Part shown: positions 7,825 to 13,828 of the stretch, piece after piece
How positions within the stretch are numbered: position 1 is the first letter of the stretch
Layout of the letters: every line of letters begins with the position of its first letter
IMG/VR virus record: IMGVR_UViG_3300020477_000001
Span: 94,302 to 158,301 of that record
Source: a virus
DNA: 64,000 nt
Direction: 5' to 3' (one strand)
Notes under the pieces: model-generated
The model's input: only the letters and a program-made list of their open reading frames with translations
Database searches by the model: none
What the model was told of the DNA's origin: nothing
Position numbers and translations under genes: made by a program

Positions 7825-8172
7825 ATGAAAGACTTAGCCCCCGATATATGTAGACAGAGGATCGTTATTGAAGGTACTCTTTATAACGCTTTCAGCCCAG
7901 AAGACATGGACAGGTACTGCCGCGAAATGACCAAAGTCTTAGGTATGACTGAAGTCACCGCCCCATTCTGCAATCATGACCCCCAGTATGGATGGTGTGC
8001 TTACGCACACTGGAAAGAAAGCGGAATGCATGTTTATGCATGGGACAACAGAAAGCCTCCGTTTTTCTCTGTTGATGTTTATACCTGCAAGCCATTTAAC
8101 CCAGATCATGCAGTAAACTTCACAAGAGAGTTTCTTGGGGAGAATCTAATTGAGCTAGCATGGAAAGAGTAA
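7825..8172 (+). CDS. S-adenosylmethionine decarboxylase-like protein
   Basis: 115 residues, the size of one prokaryotic AdoMetDC protomer. These pyruvoyl enzymes make decarboxylated AdoMet for spermidine synthesis. The self-cleavage pair Glu-Ser is present in HWKESGMHV and the conserved Cys in FFSVDVYTC, but the His usually five residues after the Ser is Tyr here (SGMHVY). Processing may therefore be altered. A polyamine-deacetylase-like gene occurs at 20208. The 3-prime end overlaps the next gene by 13 nt. Confidence 0.72.
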   Translation: MKDLAPDICRQRIVIEGTLYNAFSPEDMDRYCREMTKVLGMTEVTAPFCNHDPQYGWCAYAHWKESGMHVYAWDNRKPPFFSVDVYTCKPFNPDHAVNFTREFLGENLIELAWKE

Positions 8173-8435
8173 CAAAAAAATACTGGAACCATGACGGTCC
8201 TCCCTCCCATTATCATGTTGAGGTAGATGGAGAGTTGGCCTTTAGAGGTAGCTATGACCAAGGGATACTGTTCATAAAGTCGCTCGACAACAATGGCATG
8301 ATAAACTTTAAAGACGACTTCATTCCCTATGCTGATATGCTTTGCAAAAGATATTACAGAGCCTTGATGTGCGAAAGGGAATTAAGGCGAGAAATAATTA
8401 AATTAAAAAAAGAAATAAAAAATAAAGCATCGTAA
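8160..8435 (+). CDS. hypothetical protein, 91 aa
   Basis: Overlaps the preceding gene by 13 nt and ends on the A of the next ATG. Aromatic-rich N-terminal half (YWNHDGPPSHYHVEVDG) and a coiled-coil-like lysine-rich end. Not recognised. Confidence 0.65.
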   Translation: MERVTKKYWNHDGPPSHYHVEVDGELAFRGSYDQGILFIKSLDNNGMINFKDDFIPYADMLCKRYYRALMCERELRREIIKLKKEIKNKAS

Positions 8436-9349
8436 TGTCTTTAGTTAGATACAAAATTTATTACAAAGGAAAGCCTTGTCACGAGGTTAATGCACTTAAC
8501 AGACAAGACGCTGCCAGAAAGGCAAAATACTGGTTTTACAAACGTGTCGATAGAGGTGAGCTCAGCGGTAAGGTAAGAATGGTACTAACCATAGATGACC
8601 CAAATAAAGAGGGCGAGTTTGTCCCGAACTTTAACGTACAGTTAGCTAAAAATAACTTCTTCCTAAAAGAAGACGCCGATAGGATAATCCAGCAGTCCAA
8701 TGGAATGCTAAGATACTCCACCAAAAGAGAAATAGAAAAAGCTTCTCAAAAAATCGGACACATAACGCAGTTTACTCGCATAAAAAGGCACAGGGTATTA
8801 CCTAAAAAAGTTAAAGGAATCCCTTACCTCTATAAATGGTACGATAATTACTACTACAATATTACTTTCAAAAATCAAAAAACCGTAGGCACAGTTTGGA
8901 GGAAAGGCGGCTCCCTAAATGTTGAGAGTAGCCCCAGATGGGAAGGTGACGGAAGAAAAGTTTGGAATAGCAAATCAATTAAAAAATCACCTGCTTGCAT
9001 CAAAAAAGGCAAAATGACCAGCAAGCACCGGAGTAAGCTACTGAGATTACAATCACCCACGGAGCTTGAGGCCATTTCCGAAATCCTAGACAAAAGACTT
9101 TACGAACTAGACAAATCTAGGGATGTAAAGAAGAAGATCGAAAAGATCAGAGACGCTAAATTAGAACTACAATTAAAAGAGGCGTTATCCTTCTTCCCTA
9201 ATCTATGCAATATGCAAACCTCAGCCATCCTAAAAGATGGTATGAAAATCATAAATAATAAAGTATTCTACAGTAAAGACTGGCTTAGATTAATTGTAAA
9301 CGACGAACAACAACTCTACTCTGCTATCCGCAGCTTAATCAGACCATGA
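8435..9349 (+). CDS. hypothetical protein, 304 aa
   Basis: A basic protein without a recognised catalytic motif. The N-terminal 40 residues (VRYKIYYKGKPCHEVNALN) look like a small alpha/beta module. A central aromatic segment (YLYKWYDNYYYNITFKN) follows, then a Lys-rich coiled region (residues 220-255). The end overlaps the next gene by 4 nt (ATGA), indicating translational coupling. Confidence 0.65.
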   Translation: MSLVRYKIYYKGKPCHEVNALNRQDAARKAKYWFYKRVDRGELSGKVRMVLTIDDPNKEGEFVPNFNVQLAKNNFFLKEDADRIIQQSNGMLRYSTKREIEKASQKIGHITQFTRIKRHRVLPKKVKGIPYLYKWYDNYYYNITFKNQKTVGTVWRKGGSLNVESSPRWEGDGRKVWNSKSIKKSPACIKKGKMTSKHRSKLLRLQSPTELEAISEILDKRLYELDKSRDVKKKIEKIRDAKLELQLKEALSFFPNLCNMQTSAILKDGMKIINNKVFYSKDWLRLIVNDEQQLYSAIRSLIRP

Positions 9350-9696
9350 TAAAATATACAATTCAAGAAAGATTCTTCATTTTCCTAGGTTTAGTGTGTC
9401 TCGGCATGGTGTCTATTAATCACTATTACTTAAACAAGTACGATAAAGATATACAGGAGTCCTTAAATGAAAATTACGATATCTCTAAAAGACATATAGC
9501 AAACTCAATCAACAAAAGCATGGCCATAGAACACTGGAAATCCATGTACCTTGGCCAAAAAAGTTACTGCGAAATGCTAGAAAAACAGGTCAACGTAATA
9601 AATGACTACTGGGGCAAAGAAAATTTAAAATTGAAAGATGAGCTTTTCGATCTAAAACACTCAAATACAAACAACTCAACCACCCCTAAAAAATGA
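9346..9696 (+). CDS. membrane-anchored coiled-coil protein, 116 aa
   Basis: One N-terminal membrane segment (FFIFLGLVCLGMVSIN) followed by a long helical periplasm-type domain (KRHIANSINKSMAIEHWKSM). The topology is that of inner-membrane spanins or other envelope tethers, but no family is recognised. Couples by a 4-nt overlap to the Tat-signal protein. Confidence 0.6.
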   Translation: MIKYTIQERFFIFLGLVCLGMVSINHYYLNKYDKDIQESLNENYDISKRHIANSINKSMAIEHWKSMYLGQKSYCEMLEKQVNVINDYWGKENLKLKDELFDLKHSNTNNSTTPKK

Positions 9697-10202
9697 ATCG
9701 TAGAGACTTTATAAAGTCAACAAGTGCGAGCGCGGTAGCACTCGCAACAGTACCCGCATCTATAGCAAGCGAATCAGAGCACTCTCCTCCAAGGCTAAAG
9801 CCAGAGTATCCTTATTTTGTAAATTGCTATATTCAAAATCAAAGATATTGGCCCCTAGAGGAATACAAAGATGGTATTTTTGGCGGTGATCATGAAGGTA
9901 TAAAAGATGAGGGGTACATGGGAGAAAAATGGATTGACGGTCAATTACGTTTTAATAGTTTCGGTGCAGCGGTTGAGTTTATAGATGTTCATAGCTTGGT
10001 AGTTCCTTTTTATAATGAAATTATGTATGAAGTATTTCATGAGAGAGTAAAAGACCAAATGGTTCCGCCAAAACATATTTTTAATTACTGGGTTAAATTA
10101 ATGCCCGATGGTTTGGTGGATAACTTTCCAGAAACTATTAGGTGGATTCACCCAGACTATATTGATCACACTGCTGATGGAGCCTTAATTGAATATGTAT
10201 AG
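9693..10202 (+). CDS. Tat-signal secreted protein, 169 aa
   Basis: Begins MNRRDFIKSTSASAVALATV: a twin-arginine signal (RRDFIK) with an Ala-rich core and a likely cleavage site near ASIAS, so the mature protein is predicted to be exported folded. The mature part is aromatic and acidic, of unknown function. A Tat substrate in a phage is unusual, and the next gene, convergent, is a signal peptidase I. Confidence 0.75.
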   Translation: MNRRDFIKSTSASAVALATVPASIASESEHSPPRLKPEYPYFVNCYIQNQRYWPLEEYKDGIFGGDHEGIKDEGYMGEKWIDGQLRFNSFGAAVEFIDVHSLVVPFYNEIMYEVFHERVKDQMVPPKHIFNYWVKLMPDGLVDNFPETIRWIHPDYIDHTADGALIEYV

Positions 10203-10217
10203 AAGTTAAAGATCGCA

Positions 10218-10757
10218 TTATTTAGCTTCGCCCTCAATGTTGTCTTTGTATATTACCCCATACCAAGAATCAGACCTGTTATCCCCAATTACCCAATATT
10301 CGTCTTTCTTTAGTTTGGCGAATTTTACATTTTCATTTTCATATACGATTTGATTCGTTCTCCAATCTCTTAAAGGGATTCCTGCTGCGCCGACAAGCAT
10401 TACTCTTATTTTTTGGTGACTGAATTCGTCTTTGTGCAAAATCCCGTCTATATATATATCGCCATCAATTATTTCAATCACTTCATTAGGTAAACCTATT
10501 ATTCTTTTGATCATGTACTCATCATCTTTCCTGCTAACGAAAACAACCACATCCCCACGTTTAATTTGATTCATTTTGTGAGTAGTTTTATCCACCATAA
10601 CAGTCTCGCCATCGGCATAACTCCCCTTCATGCTTCCACCCACTACTTTAAATTTTTTATAACCTACATTTATTATCACGCCGAATACTAAAAGCAGAAC
10701 AAAAAGCCTAAAATATTTATTTTTAAAATTTATTTGATTTAAAACGTCTTTTTTCAT
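10218..10757 (-). CDS. lepB: signal peptidase I
   Basis: 179 residues, one N-terminal membrane anchor (FRLFVLLLVFGVIINV). Catalytic Ser lies in VVGGSMKGSY, the general-base Lys in MIKRIIGLPNE, and the box GDNRSDSWYGVI is intact. It should cleave exported preproteins on the periplasmic face. It lies beside a Tat-signal protein and may process phage secreted products. An AGTGTAATTA motif lies 40 nt upstream. Confidence 0.95.
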   Translation of the reverse strand: MKKDVLNQINFKNKYFRLFVLLLVFGVIINVGYKKFKVVGGSMKGSYADGETVMVDKTTHKMNQIKRGDVVVFVSRKDDEYMIKRIIGLPNEVIEIIDGDIYIDGILHKDEFSHQKIRVMLVGAAGIPLRDWRTNQIVYENENVKFAKLKKDEYWVIGDNRSDSWYGVIYKDNIEGEAK

Positions 10758-10796
10758 AGCTATACCCCTAAGCTGTACATTTTTATTCCGGTACTT

Positions 10797-10806
10797 TAAT
10801 TACACT
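10797..10806 (-). promoter_or_regulatory. AGTGTAATTA motif, minus strand
   Basis: Copy of the late-promoter-like word upstream of the signal peptidase gene. Confidence 0.45.
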
Positions 10807-10825
10807 TGTATTGAGTTTTTTGCTA

Positions 10826-11614
10826 TTAAATTGATTCGCGTTTTATATTTGGAAATGGTTTGAAGTAATTTTTTTCGTAATTCCACATTAATTGGTCTAC
10901 ATCTTCAATAGTATTTACTTTTGAATCATTTTTGCACATTTTGATAAACATATCTCTATCGTTGCTCCATCTAGTGCCGTCCCAAAATTCGAATCCTTGA
11001 AAGGAGCTTTTGTAAACGCAAATGTTTTCGTATGCGGGCATTATATATACATAGTTTAAACCTTTTTCCTTCGCCACTTCCAGTTCTTTTATCATACTGT
11101 ATTTGCCTAAGAACATTTTGGGTTTATGATAATCCCAACAAAATTGTATCGAAGTCATCGCCTTTGAGTTGCGATGCATTCTACAAATAGTAAAAGCCCT
11201 AAGAATCCCTTCGTCCCTGTGCTCTAGGATATATTTGTCTTCGATGTCTAAATCATATAAATCTTTTATTTCCATATCATGACCAAAGCCACGTAGGTTT
11301 TGATATTTCTCATGTATGCGACTCAAGTCTTTTAAATTTGATTCTTTAAGTGGTTTGAATTCGGACTTTATATTTGCACAAGGCTTTAGCATTTTTCTTG
11401 TTTTTTTATTATATTTTAATTCAGAAACTTTTAATCTGGTTTGCCTACCTTGAATCCAAACTCTTTGCCTTTCATCTTTGGCCCACTCGTATATAAACCA
11501 CCCATTGTCCAGAGCGTACTCTTCTTCTTCTGGGTCGAAGTAAGCGCATACCTCGCAAAAAATGACGCTGGCATTCGACATCTTCCCACAGACGTGTTGA
11601 AAAAATAGTTTCAT
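10826..11614 (-). CDS. aminoacyl-tRNA-protein transferase-like (ATE/Bpt fold)
   Basis: 262 residues. The N-terminal half has NGWFIYEWAKDERQRVWIQG and RQTRLKVSEL, comparable to the N-terminal domain of arginyl/leucyl-tRNA-protein transferases. The C-terminal half has FLGKYSMIKELEVAKEKGLN, then YVYI and YKSSFQGFEFW, matching the GNAT-like ATE_C/Bpt core. Such enzymes add an amino acid to protein N-termini and feed the N-degron pathway. The match is by motif pattern only; a plain GNAT acyltransferase is the alternative. Confidence 0.5.
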   Translation of the reverse strand: MKLFFQHVCGKMSNASVIFCEVCAYFDPEEEEYALDNGWFIYEWAKDERQRVWIQGRQTRLKVSELKYNKKTRKMLKPCANIKSEFKPLKESNLKDLSRIHEKYQNLRGFGHDMEIKDLYDLDIEDKYILEHRDEGILRAFTICRMHRNSKAMTSIQFCWDYHKPKMFLGKYSMIKELEVAKEKGLNYVYIMPAYENICVYKSSFQGFEFWDGTRWSNDRDMFIKMCKNDSKVNTIEDVDQLMWNYEKNYFKPFPNIKRESI

Positions 11615-11923
11615 TTATTTGGGGCAGCAAATGGGGCACTGTTCGCCTTTAGTTTTATCGCAGTCACATTCTTTATTATCTTTCATTTTTTTACTCCAAG
11701 GTCTGGGGTTAGTTTTGGGTTTTTCATGATAAGGTATCCCGAAAGTCTCATTCCCGCAGACCCTCAAATCGTTAGAATCGAAATGTTTGACCATTCCAGA
11801 ATCAGTTAAAAAAACCACCCAGATAGTATTAAAATCTGGACTATAATCTATAACTAATTGAGCCCACCCCTCGCCCAGCGGGGTTTCTACTGGTATAGGC
11901 GGATTAAGCTGAAGCATGTTCAT
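11615..11923 (-). CDS. hypothetical protein with Cys-rich tail, 102 aa
   Basis: The ATG at 11923 follows an AGTGTAATT-like word (11929-11938, minus). The C-terminus carries ECDCDKTKGEQCPICCPK, a five-Cys cluster fit for metal binding. Contiguous with the transferase-like gene, whose start directly follows this stop. Unknown function. Confidence 0.6.
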   Translation of the reverse strand: MNMLQLNPPIPVETPLGEGWAQLVIDYSPDFNTIWVVFLTDSGMVKHFDSNDLRVCGNETFGIPYHEKPKTNPRPWSKKMKDNKECDCDKTKGEQCPICCPK

Positions 11924-11951
11924 CAATAATAATTACACCTAAATAAAAAAA

Positions 11952-11980
11952 GGTATTGACCTTTGCTAAAAATCTGTATA
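11952..11980 (+). promoter_or_regulatory. sigma-70-type promoter for small lipoprotein
   Basis: TTGACC, 17-nt spacer containing CTAAAAAT, then TATTAT, about 35 nt before the lipoprotein ATG. Position is approximate by a few bases. Confidence 0.6.
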
Positions 11981-12014
11981 TTATGCATTTCCTCCCATTG
12001 AGAGGAACATATAT

Positions 12015-12236
12015 ATGAAAACCATTAAATACCTAGTATTAGGCGCTGTTATTGCCACTTTTTCGGTGGGATGCGCCTTTACCAACAAGCTCCCCTCCGT
12101 TACAGTTGGTGGAGCAGCAAACAAAGATGCGGTCTTAGACGCAAAAGTTAACAAGCAAGGCGCTGCTTTGACATTGCCCCTAGTTAACGTGGATGTCCCA
12201 TTCCCGTCTGTTAAAACTGGTGACGACGTTAAGTAA
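12015..12236 (+). CDS. small lipoprotein, 73 aa
   Basis: Signal MKTIKYLVLGAVIATFSVGC with lipobox FSVGC, so it is predicted to be lipidated at Cys20. The mature part is Val/Ala-rich without a known domain. Monocistronic: a TTGACC/TATTAT promoter precedes it (11952-11980) and a terminator follows. GAGAGG 13-18 nt before the ATG is a weak ribosome binding site. Confidence 0.75.
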   Translation: MKTIKYLVLGAVIATFSVGCAFTNKLPSVTVGGAANKDAVLDAKVNKQGAALTLPLVNVDVPFPSVKTGDDVK

Positions 12237-12258
12237 AACTAACGTCTATTTCCCCTTA

Positions 12259-12290
12259 GCACCCCCCCTTTACAGGGGGGCTTTTTTTTT
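12259..12290 (+). terminator. rho-independent terminator
   Basis: CCCCCC/GGGGGG hairpin with loop CTTTACA-like sequence, followed by C and nine T. Confidence 0.9.
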
Positions 12291-12323
12291 TGCTATATAT
12301 TAAATTAGAAAATGAGCTAATTA

Positions 12324-12333
12324 TGTGTAATTA
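12324..12333 (+). promoter_or_regulatory. TGTGTAATTA motif
   Basis: Variant of the AGTGTAATTA word upstream of the metallothionein-like gene. Confidence 0.45.
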
Positions 12334-12371
12334 AATAAGTGAGAATACAACCGACAACCCCCATAACCCCC

Positions 12372-12479
12372 ATGAATTCTAACGACAAAAAATCCTGTCA
12401 ATGTGGCTGCGGCTGTAAAACTTGCAATGATAGCTGCTCTTGTAAAGAGGGTTGTTCTTGCAAAAAACAAGAGGAATAA
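12372..12479 (+). CDS. metallothionein-like Cys-rich peptide, 35 aa
   Basis: Nine of 35 residues are Cys in CxC and CxxC spacing (SCQCGCGCKTCNDSCSC, then KEGCSCKK), with no aromatic residue and many Lys/Ser. This is the composition of metallothioneins, which chelate Zn, Cu or Cd in the cytoplasm. It is shorter than bacterial SmtA (about 55 aa) and lacks its His. Stop and the next ATG overlap by sequence TAAATG. Role, such as metal buffering or detoxification in the infected cell, is inferred. Confidence 0.65.
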   Translation: MNSNDKKSCQCGCGCKTCNDSCSCKEGCSCKKQEE

Positions 12480-12593
12480 ATGATCCTACCACACGACGCA
12501 GACAAAGGGAAGCCGCCCAAAGACGCAAAAGCGTTTGGCTTTTTTGTTGTTTTAGTTATTGTTATTATAGGTGTAGTAATCTACAACATGTGA
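12480..12593 (+). CDS. 37-aa membrane peptide
   Basis: MILPHDADKGKPPKDAKAFG is followed by a single strongly hydrophobic helix (FFVVLVIVIIGVVIY). Starts directly after the metallothionein-like stop and overlaps the next ATG (TGATG). Function unknown. Confidence 0.6.
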   Translation: MILPHDADKGKPPKDAKAFGFFVVLVIVIIGVVIYNM

Positions 12594-12985
12594 TGGCTAA
12601 AAAAGATAAAATAACTTACAATAGCGAGCTAGACTACTTAGATATACAGGTAGACAGAAAACAGTGCAGCGATGTTTTTATTTCTAAGCCCCATCAAAAT
12701 GTTAGCCTAACTTTCAACAAAGACACGGGCGGTCTCATACAAGTAATGATTTCCGACTTCTTTGAAGTGATAAAACACTCTGATGGCGCTGTCAATTGGG
12801 ACATGGACTCTGACTCGCTATCCGTTAGTTTAACAAAAGATCACACAGTCGATGCTCTTTGCGACTTGGTTTATTTCGATGACAAGACCCAGACAATGGT
12901 AACCTTAAACAGAAATGAATATGGAAACCTAACGGGCATGGAAATAATTAATGTCCACAAACTCATCAAAAAATTCTCGACTTAA
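12593..12985 (+). CDS. hypothetical protein, 130 aa
   Basis: The start at 12593 is chosen because it overlaps the stop of the upstream peptide and because the in-frame extension to 12452 would run across the metallothionein-like gene. The sequence (SELDYLDIQVDRKQ, GLIQVMISDFFEVI, TGMEIINVHKLIKK) suggests two repeats of a small DUF2283-like alpha/beta fold. Not assigned with certainty. Confidence 0.65.
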   Translation: MAKKDKITYNSELDYLDIQVDRKQCSDVFISKPHQNVSLTFNKDTGGLIQVMISDFFEVIKHSDGAVNWDMDSDSLSVSLTKDHTVDALCDLVYFDDKTQTMVTLNRNEYGNLTGMEIINVHKLIKKFST

Positions 12986-12988
12986 TAA

Positions 12989-13017
12989 TTGACTTAAATT
13001 AAAAAAAGCCTCTTAAT
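12989..13017 (+). promoter_or_regulatory. promoter, TTGAC/TTAAAAAA type
   Basis: TTGACT 12989-12994, 17-bp spacer with ATTAAAAAAA, CTTAAT 13012-13017; the ATG follows after 6 nt, so the transcript should be leaderless. Confidence 0.7.
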
Positions 13018-13023
13018 GTTTTC

Positions 13024-13500
13024 ATGAGGTTTATGAAAGTCATTTTATTTATTTTATTTTTTAATTTCAGCTTACAAGCTCAAGACTTAACGCCTCAGCA
13101 GCGCATACTTACAGAGACGATTCTCGGAGAAGCGCGTGGCGAGGGGGAAGCTGGTATGTATGCAATCGCCTGTATTGTGAAGCGTCGTATGGAGCTAAAG
13201 AGCTACCCCAACACAGCAATTGGAGTTTGCCTTGAGCCTAGCCAGTTTGATTACTGGACACAGCACAAGCGTGTAAAGTGGGACGACCAAAACCGCGCTA
13301 ACGTGCGCCGACTCATGAAGGGCAACAATAAGCTTGTGCGCTATGCTAAGATGCTTGCCGTTAATATAGATAAAGTAGACTTAAACTATATAAACAACGC
13401 TGATCACTACTGCGCTCTAAGGACTCATAATTATTGGACTAAAAAAAATAAACCTGTAAAGATCATTGGTAATCATAAATTCTTTAAATTAAGAAACTAA
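13024..13500 (+). CDS. secreted SleB-type cell wall hydrolase
   Basis: 158 residues with a signal peptide (MRFMKVILFILFFNFSLQAQ). The mature part contains TETILGEARGEGEAGMYAIA, then VKRRM and EPSQFDYW, the pattern of the Hydrolase_2/SleB family of peptidoglycan lytic enzymes. The Glu of GEARGE is the likely catalytic residue. Candidate endolysin or virion lysin, exported by the host Sec system. It is far from the holin-like genes at 57 kb. Confidence 0.85.
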   Translation: MRFMKVILFILFFNFSLQAQDLTPQQRILTETILGEARGEGEAGMYAIACIVKRRMELKSYPNTAIGVCLEPSQFDYWTQHKRVKWDDQNRANVRRLMKGNNKLVRYAKMLAVNIDKVDLNYINNADHYCALRTHNYWTKKNKPVKIIGNHKFFKLRN

Positions 13501-13529
13501 TTGATATTATAACAATGTATACTATATTG

Positions 13530-13612
13530 TGGTGGCTTTCTGTGTTGGGTTGTTTCAAGAGCACAGTCGTCGCCAGTGAAGGGAGCGGGCTTTTGCCCGC
13601 TCTCTTTTTTTT
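13530..13612 (+). ncRNA. small structured RNA with terminator upstream of TnpB-like gene
   Basis: Between the SleB gene and the TnpB-like gene. A promoter-like TTGATA (13501) and TATACT/TATATT (13518-13528) precede. GGTGGC (13531-13536) can pair with GTCGCC (13569-13574) and CTGTG (13540-13544) with CACAG (13562-13566). A terminator follows: GAGCGGGC, TTTT, GCCCGCTC and eight or more T. The interval GTGTTGGGTTGTTTC can pair with the array handle GGAACAACAACAC (GTGTTG with CAACAC; TTGTTTC with GGAACAA; GG bulged). A tracr-like role is a hypothesis; no ORF of note is inside. Confidence 0.55.
13583..13612 (+). terminator. rho-independent terminator
   Basis: GAGCGGGC-TTTT-GCCCGCTC stem-loop followed by a T tract. 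Confidence 0.93.
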
Positions 13613-13621
13613 AAAAACTTC

Positions 13622-13650
13622 TTGACCGAAATTAAAAAACCATATAGCAT
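13622..13650 (+). promoter_or_regulatory. promoter, TTGAC/TTAAAAAA type
   Basis: TTGACC 13622-13627, 17-bp spacer with ATTAAAAAAC, TAGCAT 13645-13650; would transcribe the structured leader and the TnpB-like gene. Confidence 0.6.
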
Positions 13651-13653
13651 AAT

Positions 13654-13805
13654 CCCCAGTCGCTAACAGACTGCTACGGTGGGTTGCACCGGAAGGGGAG
13701 GGAAACCTCCAAATGCCGAATAGGTATGGTTCGCTTGCGAAGCAGATTCGGAAAGTTCCTAGGGGTCAACGGGGGGAGGATCATCCCGATCCTCCTCCCG
13801 CCCCC
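13654..13805 (+). ncRNA. highly structured RNA leader of the TnpB-like gene
   Basis: Unusually GC-rich. CCCC (13654-13657) can close with GGGG (13762-13765) around three hairpins: CGGTG/CACCG (13677-13691), GGAGG-GAAA-CCTCC (13697-13710, a GNRA tetraloop), and CCGAAT/ATTCGG (13716-13751) enclosing TTCGC/GCGAA. A long GGAGGATC/GATCCTCC hairpin (13771-13805) follows without a T tract. It could be a riboswitch-like leader, a guide scaffold or a processed RNA. No known class was recognised. Confidence 0.55.
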
Positions 13806-13828
13806 AAACCCTACAACACATCTTTAAA

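Noticed and set aside
11596-11614. Second sequence complementary to the array handle (GTGTTG, then TAGTTTC)
   Set aside because: Lies within the coding start of the transferase-like gene with a 6-nt gap between halves; taken as chance, and it lowers confidence in the 13541 match.
12452-12592. N-terminal extension of the 130-aa gene
   Set aside because: It would cover the end of the metallothionein-like gene and the membrane peptide in another frame; the ATG at 12593 overlaps the upstream stop in the usual coupled way.
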